A DNA stretch of 50,676 nucleotides. Origin: Rhodovibrionaceae bacterium. Lineage in GTDB: Bacteria; Pseudomonadota; Alphaproteobacteria; Kiloniellales; DSM-21159. The notes beneath the pieces were generated by a model, which had not been told where the DNA came from, ran no database searches, and saw only the letters and a list, made by a program, of their open reading frames with translations. Shown here in pieces: positions 41,883 through 50,676 of this stretch; the first letter of the stretch is position 1; every line of letters begins with the position of its first letter. Both the position numbers and the translations under genes were made by a program. The stretch covers positions 1 through 50,676 of the forward strand of contig JANQIA010000254.1 of the NCBI GenBank assembly GCA_028282405.1, given 5' to 3'.

Positions 41883-42620
41883 CTACACGACGTATGTAGA
41901 CTTCAGAAGCTCGTCTGCCGGTCGTGGGCCGGCGGGTGCGGTGCACACTGGGTTGGTGGGTATTACGGCCGAGCGAGATAGCGGGCAGGGCTTGGTAGAG
42001 CAATTCAGTGGAGATGACTGCATCATCGGGCAACGCGAAACCGTCAGCAGCACCTCGTGCGCTGATCGACAGCCAAGCTTGGACACGATGTTCTGACGAT
42101 TGCGCTCGACTGCCTTGACGCTTTTGTCGAGCGAATTGGCAATGATCTTGTTTGGCTGCCCCTGCAGCATCAAGTTCAAGACCCGCCGCTCCGGCTCGGA
42201 CAGCATGGCAATCTTCTTCCTCACGGCACGGCACTCGTCACGCTTCTGAATGCGCATCCGGTCCTCAAAACAGAGGCGCTCAATGAAGCCCAAGAACTCG
42301 TTGTCATCTAGTGGCTTCTCGAAAACGGCTGCGGCGCCAGCCTGCATGGCTGCCACCGTCAGGCGGACATCCGCGTAGGCGCTTATGATTACGACTGGTA
42401 TCGACGAGTGGGCGCGCAGCGACTTCAGTACCTCTAGGCCGGAGAGCGCCGGAAGCCGATAGTCAATGACCGCGCAGCCGGGGCGCTTCAAGTCTTCAAG
42501 CGCCATGAAGCCCTCAGGGGAAGCCCACTCTTCATGCAAAAGACCAATTGAGTTGATGATCTCCGCCAAAGAACGACGGAAGCCGGCATCATCGTCGATC
42601 AAATAGACATGCCCAGCCAT
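41883..42620 (-). CDS. FixJ-like response regulator with LuxR-type DNA-binding domain
   Basis: From ATG 42620 the protein has 245 residues. The receiver has the acidic pocket Asp9-Asp11 (YLIDDDAGF), phospho-acceptor Asp53 (AVIDYRLPALSG), Ser80 and Lys102 (FEKPLDD). The LuxR-type helix-turn-helix is at about 141-193 (LSEPERRVLNLMLQGQPNKI, then SVKAVERNRQNIVSKLG). About 50 residues with four Cys follow, which FixJ proteins lack; this may be read-through past a lost stop or a real extension. The kinase gene ends five bases upstream. The closeness to gvpA suggests control of gas-vesicle genes. Confidence 0.9.
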   Translation of the reverse strand: MAGHVYLIDDDAGFRRSLAEIINSIGLLHEEWASPEGFMALEDLKRPGCAVIDYRLPALSGLEVLKSLRAHSSIPVVIISAYADVRLTVAAMQAGAAAVFEKPLDDNEFLGFIERLCFEDRMRIQKRDECRAVRKKIAMLSEPERRVLNLMLQGQPNKIIANSLDKSVKAVERNRQNIVSKLGCRSAHEVLLTVSRCPMMQSSPLNCSTKPCPLSRSAVIPTNPVCTAPAGPRPADELLKSTYVV

Positions 42621-42624
42621 CGCG

Positions 42625-43425
42625 TCACTCGTTTGGGAGCGCAATGCGGAAGCAACTGCCGCGGCGGGCCATCATGGTCTCGTATGATAGGATACCACCG
42701 TGCCATTCGACGACATCTCGGCAAATCGCCAAACCTAGACCGGAGCCTCCGGCGCGGTCCGAAACAAACGGCTCGAACATCTGACTCTTGATCGCATCGG
42801 CCACACCCGGCCCATTGTCGATCACGTCTATCACCACCTGGTCAACGGTGGTCCGTTTCGTCCGCAGCGTCAGCTTCGGCCTCTCGATGGATGCGGATTG
42901 CGCCGCTTCGACACCATTGAGCGAGAGATTGTAGAGTGCGATATGCAGCAACTCCGGAACGGCCTGCACGTTGAGCATACGGTCACGGCATTCCAGACGG
43001 ATCCGAACCGTCTCCTTTCCATACCTACGCCTGAACCGGCATATCGCTTCCCGCAGCAAGTCATGAACGTTCACCGTTTCGCGATGACCGTGCAAACCGC
43101 CGGCCAAAACCCGAAGGTTCTTGATCACGTCGGCTGCGCGCCTCGTTTCCAGCTTGATGGACTCGATCTGCGCAGCCAGCTCGCTTGGGCGGATGACGGG
43201 ATCGTTGATCCGTCGGCCTAGCAATGACGCCAAGTTGGCGATCGTGCCTAGTGGATGATTGATCTCATGCGCCACGTAGGCTGCGACGCTACGCAATGCC
43301 AAGCGATGGGCAAGATGATCCTCGTCTTCCGGCCGCTGCGTACCCCAGGTTACATCGTTGATGGACCGCAGGCGGCTTCGGCCAACGATTGCTTCGGAAT
43401 GACGTGAAGCTTCCATCCGCGCCAT
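42625..43425 (-). CDS. Soluble sensor histidine kinase, partner of the regulator
   Basis: 266 residues. The His box is AAYVAHEINHPLGTIANLAS with His53, of the FixL-like kind. The ATP domain has an N box (ALYNLSLNGVEAA), DNGPG at 203-207 and GGSGLGL at 226-232. There are only about 45 residues before the His box, with no PAS, GAF or membrane segment, so the signal must come from a partner protein or from its own dimer helix. It is encoded just before the response regulator, with a likely shared mRNA. Confidence 0.9.
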   Translation of the reverse strand: MARMEASRHSEAIVGRSRLRSINDVTWGTQRPEDEDHLAHRLALRSVAAYVAHEINHPLGTIANLASLLGRRINDPVIRPSELAAQIESIKLETRRAADVIKNLRVLAGGLHGHRETVNVHDLLREAICRFRRRYGKETVRIRLECRDRMLNVQAVPELLHIALYNLSLNGVEAAQSASIERPKLTLRTKRTTVDQVVIDVIDNGPGVADAIKSQMFEPFVSDRAGGSGLGLAICRDVVEWHGGILSYETMMARRGSCFRIALPNE

Positions 43426-43560
43426 TATGGAACACCTGGATCCGGATAACTGAAGCGGTTTCCGATTGTTGGCTTCGTCGCACGGGTGCGGCCAAGCGGG
43501 GAACTACGTCGCTCGATTGCGTCTCGGCTCATGTTCGGCAAACACCGGGGGCAACTTAGT

Positions 43561-44952
43561 TCACGGCACAATGCCGTTTTCAGCTCTCGCCAATTTGTCC
43601 AGACCGAGAAAAGGCAGCAAATCCCCAGTGACGGCCGCCATGCTGTATCGCGCAAGGTGAAGATCAACGATAGCATTCATCCACTGCAGCTCCGCCGTAA
43701 ACAGCTCACCCTGAAGATCCAGCATGTCCATGAAGCTCGTGCGTCCCAGCACGAACTGCTCCTCATAGGCCTGTCTGGCGGAAAGGTTGGCGGCAACGGT
43801 CAGGCCAAAGGCACGCTCACGCTCCTCGCGCGCCGCGAGATCAGCCAGACTGGATGTCACCAGCCGTTCGATGGTCAAGCGACGAGCGTCCTCGCGATAG
43901 CGAGCCTGCTGCAACTGCGCCGCCGCCCGCTCTCGGCGTCCCTGTTCGGCGCCGCCCGAGTATAGCTTGTAGCGCACGACGATACGGGCTCCAACATCGT
44001 AGCGCAGCTCGCCGAAGGACGTGACGTCGAACTGGCGCCCATTGAGCTCCAGGCTGACGCTTGGATAGGCGGCACGGCGTTCCGCCGTCAATTCATCGCG
44101 GGCAGCTTCGACCAGCATTCGGGCTGCTTCGACAGAGGCGTTCTGCGCCAAAGCCAGTTCGATGGCACGGGCCTCATCGAGTAAGATCGGGGGCAGCGGC
44201 AACGGCAACGGTAGGACTTCGGCGGGCAGCCCGAACATCTCCACGTAGGCAGCCTGCGACCGCTTGAGCTCGCTGACTGCCAGGATCAACTGCGCCTGGG
44301 CCTCGTTGGAACGGCTCGTCGCGCGGAGAACGTCGCTCTGAGATCCCGCCCTCATCTCCACACGTTCAACGACATAGCCGGTCAGCCGCTGATGCTCCTC
44401 GAGGTTCTCGGTTGCAAGCTCAACCGCCAACCGATAGCGCAGGACATCAAAGTAAGTCGCCAGCGCCCGCAGCGCGACATCGTTCAAGGCCTCGGCGGCA
44501 GCCGCTTGAGCGGCCTCGGTTCGGGCCGTGACAGCCGAAACCCGATGGTAGCTGCTGCCCGCATCGAAGATCAGCTGGCTGACGGAAACTACTGCATCCT
44601 GGCGCAGCACGGTCTGATTCGGAATGCGTTCCTCTTCGCCGCCAACCGACGTCCGATTGGTCAGAGAGCCGATTGAATCGAAGCCGGCTTCGATCTGCGG
44701 ATAGCGCACCGACCTGGTTTCGCGCAGAGTACCCTGGTTTTCCCCGACCCGCGCCAAGGCTTCTCCGAAGTCCGGATGCCTCCGGGCTGCCTCGATGATA
44801 AGCGACAGAAACCGCTGCGCCTCCGGACTATCGGGACCCGGAGCGACGGGAAACAGGTCGAGCGATTTGGAAAGGCCCTGAGCTTGCGCGGCCGCGGCGA
44901 AGAGTATGCCGATGCAGATGCATGCGGAAAGAACGGTTCTCTGTACGGACAA
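43561..44952 (-). CDS. TolC-family outer membrane efflux/secretion channel
   Basis: A signal peptide (LSACICIGILFAAAAQAQ, cleaved near AQA-Q) begins a 463-residue TolC-fold protein with two repeats of long helices (ALNDVALRALATYFDVLRYR; ERLVTSSLADLAAREERERA) and barrel strands. It is the last of three genes with two RTX proteins, so it is probably the outer-membrane channel of their type I secretion system. The start is TTG 44952, supported by GGAGG five bases upstream. The ABC exporter and the membrane fusion protein are not in the window. Confidence 0.9.
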   Translation of the reverse strand: MSVQRTVLSACICIGILFAAAAQAQGLSKSLDLFPVAPGPDSPEAQRFLSLIIEAARRHPDFGEALARVGENQGTLRETRSVRYPQIEAGFDSIGSLTNRTSVGGEEERIPNQTVLRQDAVVSVSQLIFDAGSSYHRVSAVTARTEAAQAAAAEALNDVALRALATYFDVLRYRLAVELATENLEEHQRLTGYVVERVEMRAGSQSDVLRATSRSNEAQAQLILAVSELKRSQAAYVEMFGLPAEVLPLPLPLPPILLDEARAIELALAQNASVEAARMLVEAARDELTAERRAAYPSVSLELNGRQFDVTSFGELRYDVGARIVVRYKLYSGGAEQGRRERAAAQLQQARYREDARRLTIERLVTSSLADLAAREERERAFGLTVAANLSARQAYEEQFVLGRTSFMDMLDLQGELFTAELQWMNAIVDLHLARYSMAAVTGDLLPFLGLDKLARAENGIVP

Positions 44953-44987
44953 ATGTACCTCCTACGAAAATAGCGAGTTGAGCCGCG

Positions 44988-47900
44988 TCAGCTTCCGATC
45001 ACCAGCGCTGCATGAGCTTCGATACTGGGATCCAGCGCCAACGCGCTTTCTGCCGCGGCAAAAACAAAGTCTTCCGTAGAAAGATCGGCTTCACTGGTTG
45101 GCGCCAGCTCGACCCGCAAGCTTCCATCGATCTGGTCTCCGGCTGCTGTGGTGAACTGTGCATCGGCAAAGTCGATCTGGAAAAAGCCTTGCGCTTCCAG
45201 TGCCGCCGACAAAGCGGCAAGATCGAGGTCGGCCGCTGTCAAGGCACGCGGCCCGCCACCGTCATCCAGGCGGAAGGCTGAGAGATCGATCAGATCCTCG
45301 CCGACGATAAAATCCGCGATCGTCACCTTGCGGGCGAAACCGTCGGACGGCGCAACAATGAACTCATCCTTCCCCGCTCCACCCTCGAGGACAACTGCGC
45401 TATCGGCTGCGGCTGCGTCCCCGAATACGACCAGTAAATCGTCTCCTGCCCCGCCCTTGAGAGCATCGCCGCCGCCCTGACTGATCAGCACATCGTCACC
45501 GTCGTTGCCGATCAGATTGTCATCGCCATCGCCGCCGAACAGGCGGTCGTCGCCGCTCCCACCGACAAGGTGTTCGCTGCCGACTCCGCCACTCAAGACG
45601 TTGCCGCCATCGTCGGCAACCACGCCATCTTCAGTGAGTCGCAGGATGGCGTCGGCGAGGGCGACTTCCTCCGCTTGAACGAAGAACTCGGCGCTCCCGC
45701 TCAGCTCCGATACCCGCCAGATGGGAAGGTTGACGTCTTGTGATGCCCCGGCCGCATTTAGGATTGTCTCCAGGGCATCACGGTTGCTCTCCGGAACCAG
45801 AGAAACCCTTACCTGGGAACTCGCAAGATCGGTCATTGACAGGCTGTCGTAACCGTCGCCGCCAAGGAAGAACGACTCGTTGGTGGCGTCGTCGGGCGCA
45901 AAGGCATCCCGTGCTTCGCTGCCCTCGATGACGACCCCAGTCGGCGTACCGCGGTGCATCGTCACCGGGTTTTCTTCACCGACGATGAGATCGAGAGTCG
46001 CGGCAGCGGATGGGTTGCCGGCCGCGTCCAGGCCGACGACGGACAGGAGGACGCCACCACTAAGCGATGGCGCAACTGCGCTAAGGTCGACTCGGGCGTG
46101 GAAGCGGCCGGCGGAATCCGTGCTGAATGCCAACATGATCGGATCGCCGCCGGCCCCCACCAACGTCACCTCGACCGAGGAGCTACCTGCAGCAGTGCCC
46201 ATTATTACGAAGGCTTCTGCTTCTTCGCCCGGAATGGTGCCGTCGACCTGGTCTAAAACCGGCTGATCAGGTGCTTGCGTATCCAACAGAACTTCGATGG
46301 AGGCGGAAACGGCTTCGCCGCCGCCCTCAGGATAGATCAGCTTGACGGACAGCTCCTTGGTGCCGTCCGTTGCGAGGCCGCCCGGCGGTATCGTTAGAAC
46401 GATCTCGCCAGCGGCAACGTCGTCGGCGGAAATCACTTCGGTGACAGGTGGAGAAAACGACGCTGCATCAAGCAGTAGCTCGACGCGGTCACCCGCGATG
46501 GCTGTACTGGTGGCGAGCGAGACGGTGACAGGAACACCCGCCGCGGCTTCAGCGGCGTTGATGCCGTCGGCGATGGCTTCTGAAACTGTCGGCGGTTCGA
46601 TGAACCGGAGATCAAACGACGTCACGACCGAGATCGTGTCCGCGCTATAGACGGTCTCCCCACCCACTGTTCCGGAATCGGAAAGGTCGACCACGGTACC
46701 GCTGGTGACATCGCCGCCGGAGTCGTCGACCAAGCGAACCGCCAAGGCACCGGGCTCACCAACTCTGAAGCCTTCGGACGGTGTGAAACGGATGCGGGCG
46801 TCAGGGGCCAGGACGAAGGCGGCGCCCTCAGAAACTGCCGGAAGGTCTTGCCACTGCCCGCCGCCGTCGGTCGAGTATTGCCACACGCCCTGGCTGACTG
46901 ACGCTGCATCGGCCACCACAGCCACGCCGGCCAGATCGTTGGCGCTGCTGCCGCCGGTCGATGAAACACTGTCACGCCCGTCGTCCAGCGCCGGACCGAA
47001 CAGCGTCCCCACCAGCACTCCCTCGGACACCAAAGTACCGTTCGAGGAACCGGCGAACGACTGTATCTCCTCACCGTCGGCGATATCCGGGGCATCGTTG
47101 ACCGGTGTGATTTCGATACGGAAGGTTTCCGGCGGCTCCTCCGCTATACCGTCGTAGGACAGGCCTATTTCGACCTGCAGTTCACCGTTGAAGTCCTGCG
47201 GCGGCGTGACTTCGACCTTGTCCAAATCATCATAGTCGATGCTGTAGATGCCGTTATCTGGAACGATCGTCTCGCGTGTCTCTCCGTCCGAGCTGACGGT
47301 CACCCGCTCGACGACGACACCGGCCTGGAGAAAACGAAAGGTGACGCTCTCCACATCGGCCAGTTCGCCGTCCACGAACTTCAGCGCCGGGCTCAGCGCA
47401 AGCGAAAAGGCCTCGTCTTCCTGGCGAACCTCGAAGGAAATTGTCGTCTCGCCTGACGTCTCGATGAGTGTCGCCGGGTCGTCGGCAGCCTGTTCCACAT
47501 CATCCTTCACGGTCTGATCGACAAGCGAGATGTCGAGGAACTGGTTTTCCGGGTCGGTCGCGTTCGTCTCGGCGCCTGCCCCGATCTGCTTCATCAGGTC
47601 CTGAAACTCCGACAAGGCATAGCGGGTGGCCAAGCGCGCGGCCTCGTCCAGGCCGGACTGGGAGGCCAGCTCACCGTTCGTCGCGGCGATCGCCTCCGCC
47701 AGCGCCGTCAGATCCGCAGAATCGGAAGCGCCAAGGCCGCTCTCGTCGAATGCCTGATCGAGGATGGCTTCTACGGTAGCGATGTCCGACAGGTCGGTTG
47801 ACGCGCCTCCGCCGATGGCAGTGGTAACGGCGGTCAGGGCTTTCTCGGCAGCCCCCTCGACCTGCGCGCCTTCCAAGATCGACTGCAGGGACAAGATAGT

Positions 47901-48476
47901 ATTGAGCGCGATCTCCGAGGCATCTTCCACCGCTGCTCCGGCGCCGTTCATGTCGGCCAAAGGATCGAAAGCGATCAGGCCAGTGCCGTCCGGCAGCGTC
48001 AGATTGAAAGCCTCGAGAACCCGGCTCTCAGCTTCGTCGATACTTATGCCGTCCAACTCCGCCAGCTCAGCGACAAGGGTGGTCAAGGGTGTCACCACCG
48101 TCGCCCCGGCTGGAGCCTTGAAGATCGTGTCGTCCAACGGCACGTTAGTCAGGGTGTCGACACCGCCGATTGCAATGATCGTACCCTCGGCTCCAGTCTC
48201 CGTCTGCAAGGTGTAGCGGCCTTCCGCGTCGGTAAAGACCGGCTCGTCGCCGGGGTCCGGCAAGCCGTCGCCGTCCCGGTCCAAGAAGACGGCGGCGCCC
48301 TCGACATAGCCCTTGACAACCTGCCCGCCCTGGGCGGTGACCACTGGCTGTGCGTCGCCGTCTCCACCGCCACCGCCCCCACATGCAGCCAGCAAAGAAA
48401 GGAGGGAAATGCTCGACAACGGGCCCAACTTTCCCGCCTTCCGCCGACTGCTTGTCTGTGATTCGGCTTGCTTCAT
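44988..48476 (-). CDS. Large RTX surface/secreted protein with lipobox-like N-terminus
   Basis: 1162 residues. It starts with a basic, then hydrophobic stretch ending LSLLAAC followed by six Gly, like a lipoprotein signal. Next come a carboxypeptidase-regulatory-like fold (GYVEGAAVFLDRDGDGLPDP), cadherin/Ig-like segments (FRIEITPVNDAPDI; APDQPVLDQVDGTIPGEEAE) and, near residues 955-1005, five RTX calcium repeats of GGxGxDxL type (LVGGSGDDRLFGGDGDDNLI). The C-terminus is acidic and Ala-rich, as in type I secretion signals. It is likely a cell-surface or extracellular calcium-binding protein. The start ATG 48476 has GGAGGTACATT before it. Confidence 0.88.
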   Translation of the reverse strand: MKQAESQTSSRRKAGKLGPLSSISLLSLLAACGGGGGGDGDAQPVVTAQGGQVVKGYVEGAAVFLDRDGDGLPDPGDEPVFTDAEGRYTLQTETGAEGTIIAIGGVDTLTNVPLDDTIFKAPAGATVVTPLTTLVAELAELDGISIDEAESRVLEAFNLTLPDGTGLIAFDPLADMNGAGAAVEDASEIALNTILSLQSILEGAQVEGAAEKALTAVTTAIGGGASTDLSDIATVEAILDQAFDESGLGASDSADLTALAEAIAATNGELASQSGLDEAARLATRYALSEFQDLMKQIGAGAETNATDPENQFLDISLVDQTVKDDVEQAADDPATLIETSGETTISFEVRQEDEAFSLALSPALKFVDGELADVESVTFRFLQAGVVVERVTVSSDGETRETIVPDNGIYSIDYDDLDKVEVTPPQDFNGELQVEIGLSYDGIAEEPPETFRIEITPVNDAPDIADGEEIQSFAGSSNGTLVSEGVLVGTLFGPALDDGRDSVSSTGGSSANDLAGVAVVADAASVSQGVWQYSTDGGGQWQDLPAVSEGAAFVLAPDARIRFTPSEGFRVGEPGALAVRLVDDSGGDVTSGTVVDLSDSGTVGGETVYSADTISVVTSFDLRFIEPPTVSEAIADGINAAEAAAGVPVTVSLATSTAIAGDRVELLLDAASFSPPVTEVISADDVAAGEIVLTIPPGGLATDGTKELSVKLIYPEGGGEAVSASIEVLLDTQAPDQPVLDQVDGTIPGEEAEAFVIMGTAAGSSSVEVTLVGAGGDPIMLAFSTDSAGRFHARVDLSAVAPSLSGGVLLSVVGLDAAGNPSAAATLDLIVGEENPVTMHRGTPTGVVIEGSEARDAFAPDDATNESFFLGGDGYDSLSMTDLASSQVRVSLVPESNRDALETILNAAGASQDVNLPIWRVSELSGSAEFFVQAEEVALADAILRLTEDGVVADDGGNVLSGGVGSEHLVGGSGDDRLFGGDGDDNLIGNDGDDVLISQGGGDALKGGAGDDLLVVFGDAAAADSAVVLEGGAGKDEFIVAPSDGFARKVTIADFIVGEDLIDLSAFRLDDGGGPRALTAADLDLAALSAALEAQGFFQIDFADAQFTTAAGDQIDGSLRVELAPTSEADLSTEDFVFAAAESALALDPSIEAHAALVIGS

Positions 48477-48494
48477 AATGTACCTCCACGACGC

Positions 48495-48533
48495 TCGCCT
48501 CAGCCGCCCCTAAAAGGCGGCGTCAGCGAGCAT
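48495..48533 (-). terminator. Imperfect hairpin between the two RTX genes
   Basis: GCTCGC and GCCGCC pair with GGCGGC and GCGAGC around a CCTAAAA loop, with an internal mismatch of four bases. It lies after the stop of the upstream RTX gene and just before the ribosome site of the next. It may reduce read-through. There is no T-run. Confidence 0.4.
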
Positions 48534-48564
48534 CCCCCGTCTTGCGTTCTTCTCTCTTCCTCCG

Positions 48565-50676
48565 TTACTCGGGCAGCGCAGCATTGAGGTCCTGCAGCCA
48601 ACTTCCAGCCGCGCTTTCGTCATGCACGAAGCTAAAGTCGTCGCCGACCAGACGGTTCTCGTTGACCATGTTCAGGTGAACGTCCCCGCTCACGGCGCCG
48701 CCGCCCTCGACTGTGAAGCCGTCGAGATCGATGTGGGCCCCCAGCTTGGGGTCCATGCCGAAGGCGGCCTGGATATCCTCCAGCGTCAGTGCGCCGCCGC
48801 TCTCCTCCAGGTTGCCGACGTTGAGAACGTCGACACCGCGATGGTAGTCGGCGATCACGGCGCTGATATCCAGACCGGGGGCCGGCTCGGTCAGACCGAC
48901 GATCAGCTCGTCGACCCCGCTGCCGAGCATTACGGTCACGTCGCCGTCATCTTCTCCGGCCACGTCCTTCGTGGCGAGCACGACCCGATCGTCGCCGGCG
49001 CCGGCGATGATGACATCATCGCCACCGTCGGTCGCGATCAAGTCGTCGCCGGAACCGCCCAGCAAAGTGTCGTCCCCGCCGCCGCCGAGAAGCGTATCGT
49101 TACCGGCACCGCCGTCGAAGCGATAGCTTGCCGTCGCGCCGGAGCCGATGATCACGTTGTCGGCGTTGTTGCCGGTGACGCTGGTGCTGATGCCATCCAG
49201 ATAGAGCGCGACGACATCCTGACCGCTGCCGGCGTTTTGGCCCATCGTCAGGCCCGCGATAGCGACCCCGGCACCGCCGGTGATCGTCAGGCCTTCCTGG
49301 GTGATGGTGATGACGCCTTCGTCGGAGAGGTTGGCACCGCTGTCGATAGTCAGCGTATCTCCCTCCGAGGCGGCGGCGATCGCATCCTCGAGAGTGTAGT
49401 AGCGCGCATTGGTACCGGTATTCAGCACCACGCGCCCGACCGTCGCTGCATCCTGGACCTCGACGAAGGTCGATAAGTCGTTCGGGTCGAAGCCAGTGGC
49501 GGGGTTGTCGCCCAGAAAAGCGACGTTCTCCGCCCCGTTGACATAGGTGACGGCGCCGGTCTCCCGGTGCGTCATCTCGATGCCGGTGAGCCCGGTCTCG
49601 GTGGTCCCGTCGCCGTCGACATCGACGTCGAACGTGCCTTCCCGGAACCGGTAATCGCCCAGCACGCCATCGAACAGCGCGTAGTCCTCGGTACCGGCGC
49701 CTCCCAGAAGGTAGCTCACCTCCGACGCGGCGTTCGGGCCTCCATACAGGTCGTCGTTGCCCTCGCCGCCTCGCAGGACGTCGCTCCCGGCACCGCCATA
49801 CATTGTGTCGTCGCCGGCCCCGGCCGTGACATCGTCGTCACCGGCTCCCAGCGTCAGCACATCCGCGCCGCTACCGGTCTTCAGCGTCTGACCTTCGGTG
49901 CCGATTGCGGTCGCCGTGATGTCCCCGGTCGTGCCGCCGGCCGCGAGGTCGCCTGCCAGATCGTTGACCACGAACTCCGACGCGCCTTGCAGCGTCAGCG
50001 TCTCCGACGCACCCAGCACCGCGGCGTTGACCGTCACGGTATCGTCGGCCGCCGTGCCGGTGATCTGAGCCGCCCCCGAACCGATCGCGATGTCAATGGC
50101 GTCGTCCGTCGCGTCGCCCGTCGTCACGGTCAGGTTGGTTTGGACGTAATACCCCCACAGATCGCCGACCACGTCGGTCACCTCGAACGCGCTGCGTCCC
50201 CTTACGGTCAGGGTCGCCTCCTCCGCCAGAGCGGCGGCGGCGACGGTCACCAAATCGTCGTCGCCATTGCCGACGATGTCGGTGTCCGCCGAGCCGGTGA
50301 TGACCTCAATGCCGTTATCGCCGGCATTGTTGGTGCTGATCTCCAAATCGCCGGCAAGCCCCGACGCATCGACGTCACCGGTCAGTGCCCTCACGTCCAA
50401 GGTGCTCGCCCCCGACAGGTTGAGCACCGCGTTCTCCGCCAACACAAAAGCGTTGACCGCCACGGTGTCGTCCGCCGCCGTGCCCTCGACAGACGTCGCC
50501 GCCCGACCCGTGGTGACGCGGATTTCGTTGTCCGTGGCGTCCGCCGTCGTCACCGTCAGCTCGCCGGCAAGGCGTAGCCCATCCACGTCTCCGGAGAGGT
50601 CGCCGACCAGTCCCGTCACCTCGAAGGCACTATCACCCCTGAGGTTCAGGGCCGTGTTCTCCGCCAGCACGGCGGC
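48565..50676 (-). CDS. RTX repeat protein, 5' end beyond the window
   Basis: The frame is open to the right edge, so the N-terminus is missing. The visible 703 residues begin with about four copies of a 71-75-residue repeat, then a first RTX block (GAGDDDVTAGAGDDTMYGGA and GSDVLRGGEGNDDLYGG), a middle region, a second RTX block (GGAGNDTLLGGGGDDTLLGG), and a C-terminus ending LNAALPE that suits type I secretion. It is probably a large adhesin-type protein. It precedes the second RTX gene and the TolC-type gene in one direction. Confidence 0.87.
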   Translation of the reverse strand, partial: AAVLAENTALNLRGDSAFEVTGLVGDLSGDVDGLRLAGELTVTTADATDNEIRVTTGRAATSVEGTAADDTVAVNAFVLAENAVLNLSGASTLDVRALTGDVDASGLAGDLEISTNNAGDNGIEVITGSADTDIVGNGDDDLVTVAAAALAEEATLTVRGRSAFEVTDVVGDLWGYYVQTNLTVTTGDATDDAIDIAIGSGAAQITGTAADDTVTVNAAVLGASETLTLQGASEFVVNDLAGDLAAGGTTGDITATAIGTEGQTLKTGSGADVLTLGAGDDDVTAGAGDDTMYGGAGSDVLRGGEGNDDLYGGPNAASEVSYLLGGAGTEDYALFDGVLGDYRFREGTFDVDVDGDGTTETGLTGIEMTHRETGAVTYVNGAENVAFLGDNPATGFDPNDLSTFVEVQDAATVGRVVLNTGTNARYYTLEDAIAAASEGDTLTIDSGANLSDEGVITITQEGLTITGGAGVAIAGLTMGQNAGSGQDVVALYLDGISTSVTGNNADNVIIGSGATASYRFDGGAGNDTLLGGGGDDTLLGGSGDDLIATDGGDDVIIAGAGDDRVVLATKDVAGEDDGDVTVMLGSGVDELIVGLTEPAPGLDISAVIADYHRGVDVLNVGNLEESGGALTLEDIQAAFGMDPKLGAHIDLDGFTVEGGGAVSGDVHLNMVNENRLVGDDFSFVHDESAAGSWLQDLNAALPE
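49875..50676 (-). repeat. Tandem 71-75-residue coding repeats
   Basis: Within the partial RTX gene, the unit VLAENTALNLRG...EVTGLVGDL...TTADATDNEI...GTAADDTVAVNA recurs four times. The Leu of VLAEN or its equivalent lies at residues 2, 77, 148 and 219 of the visible frame, so unit lengths are 75, 71 and 71 codons. The last copy is degenerate and runs into the RTX block. More copies may lie past the edge. Confidence 0.8.

Overview
This is a high-GC window with dense, co-oriented operons. It carries a FecI/FecR/TonB iron-uptake set, three TRAP carboxylate transporters, a phosphonoacetate hydrolase, a hydantoinase pair, RTX proteins with a TolC-type exporter, and a complete-looking gas-vesicle cluster. 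This suggests a metabolically versatile aquatic alphaproteobacterium, perhaps of the Rhodospirillales/Kiloniellales sort. That placement is inferred from gene content and protein style only. There is no rRNA gene, intact tRNA gene or CRISPR array.

Layout. (1) 1-7550: an edge fragment of a membrane protein, then an iron-responsive operon on the plus strand (ECF sigma factor, FecR anti-sigma, TonB-dependent siderophore receptor, small membrane protein, PepSY membrane protein, small coiled-coil membrane protein). Two perfect palindromes sit upstream of the sigma gene and of the receptor and look like Fur-type boxes. (2) 7551-8741: a degraded strip with a serine-recombinase remnant, a tRNA 3'-end fragment and repeated CAGGGAA motifs, probably the scar of a lost mobile element. 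(3) 8742-17080: a minus-strand operon of phosphonoacetate hydrolase, a second alkaline-phosphatase-superfamily enzyme, a TRAP transporter (P, Q, M) and an amidase, with a divergent LysR regulator. (4) 17148-25178: hydantoinase B and A and a TetR regulator on the minus strand, with a second TRAP transporter diverging from TetR across a palindromic operator. (5) 25136-32140: a third catabolic operon on the minus strand (GntR, TRAP P/Q/M, 2-hydroxyacid dehydrogenase, DapA-family lyase, FMN 2-hydroxyacid oxidase), apparently for uptake and breakdown of a hydroxy or sugar acid. (6) 32166-33153: a broken cyclic-nucleotide phosphodiesterase gene fused to a broken IS630-type transposase gene.

(7) 33339-41638: a fifteen-gene gas-vesicle cluster on the minus strand. 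Its order from the promoter is gvpA, a GvpC-like gene, gvpN, a small coiled-coil gene, gvpH, gvpF, gvpG, gvpO, a Cys-containing small ORF, gvpJ, a GvpF/L protein with a C-terminal J-domain, another gvpF/L, a short GvpA paralogue, a fourth gvpF/L, and gvpK. Most genes overlap or abut. Just upstream lie a FixJ-like response regulator and a soluble histidine kinase, and a pair of phased palindromes lies between the regulator and gvpA. (8) 43561-50676: an RTX secretion operon with a partial repeat-rich RTX protein, a 1162-residue RTX protein with a lipobox-like N-terminus, and a TolC-family outer-membrane protein.

The points most worth following up are the GvpF/L-J-domain fusion, the two-component system with its phased operators at gvpA, and the pairing of phosphonoacetate hydrolase with a TRAP rather than an ABC transporter.
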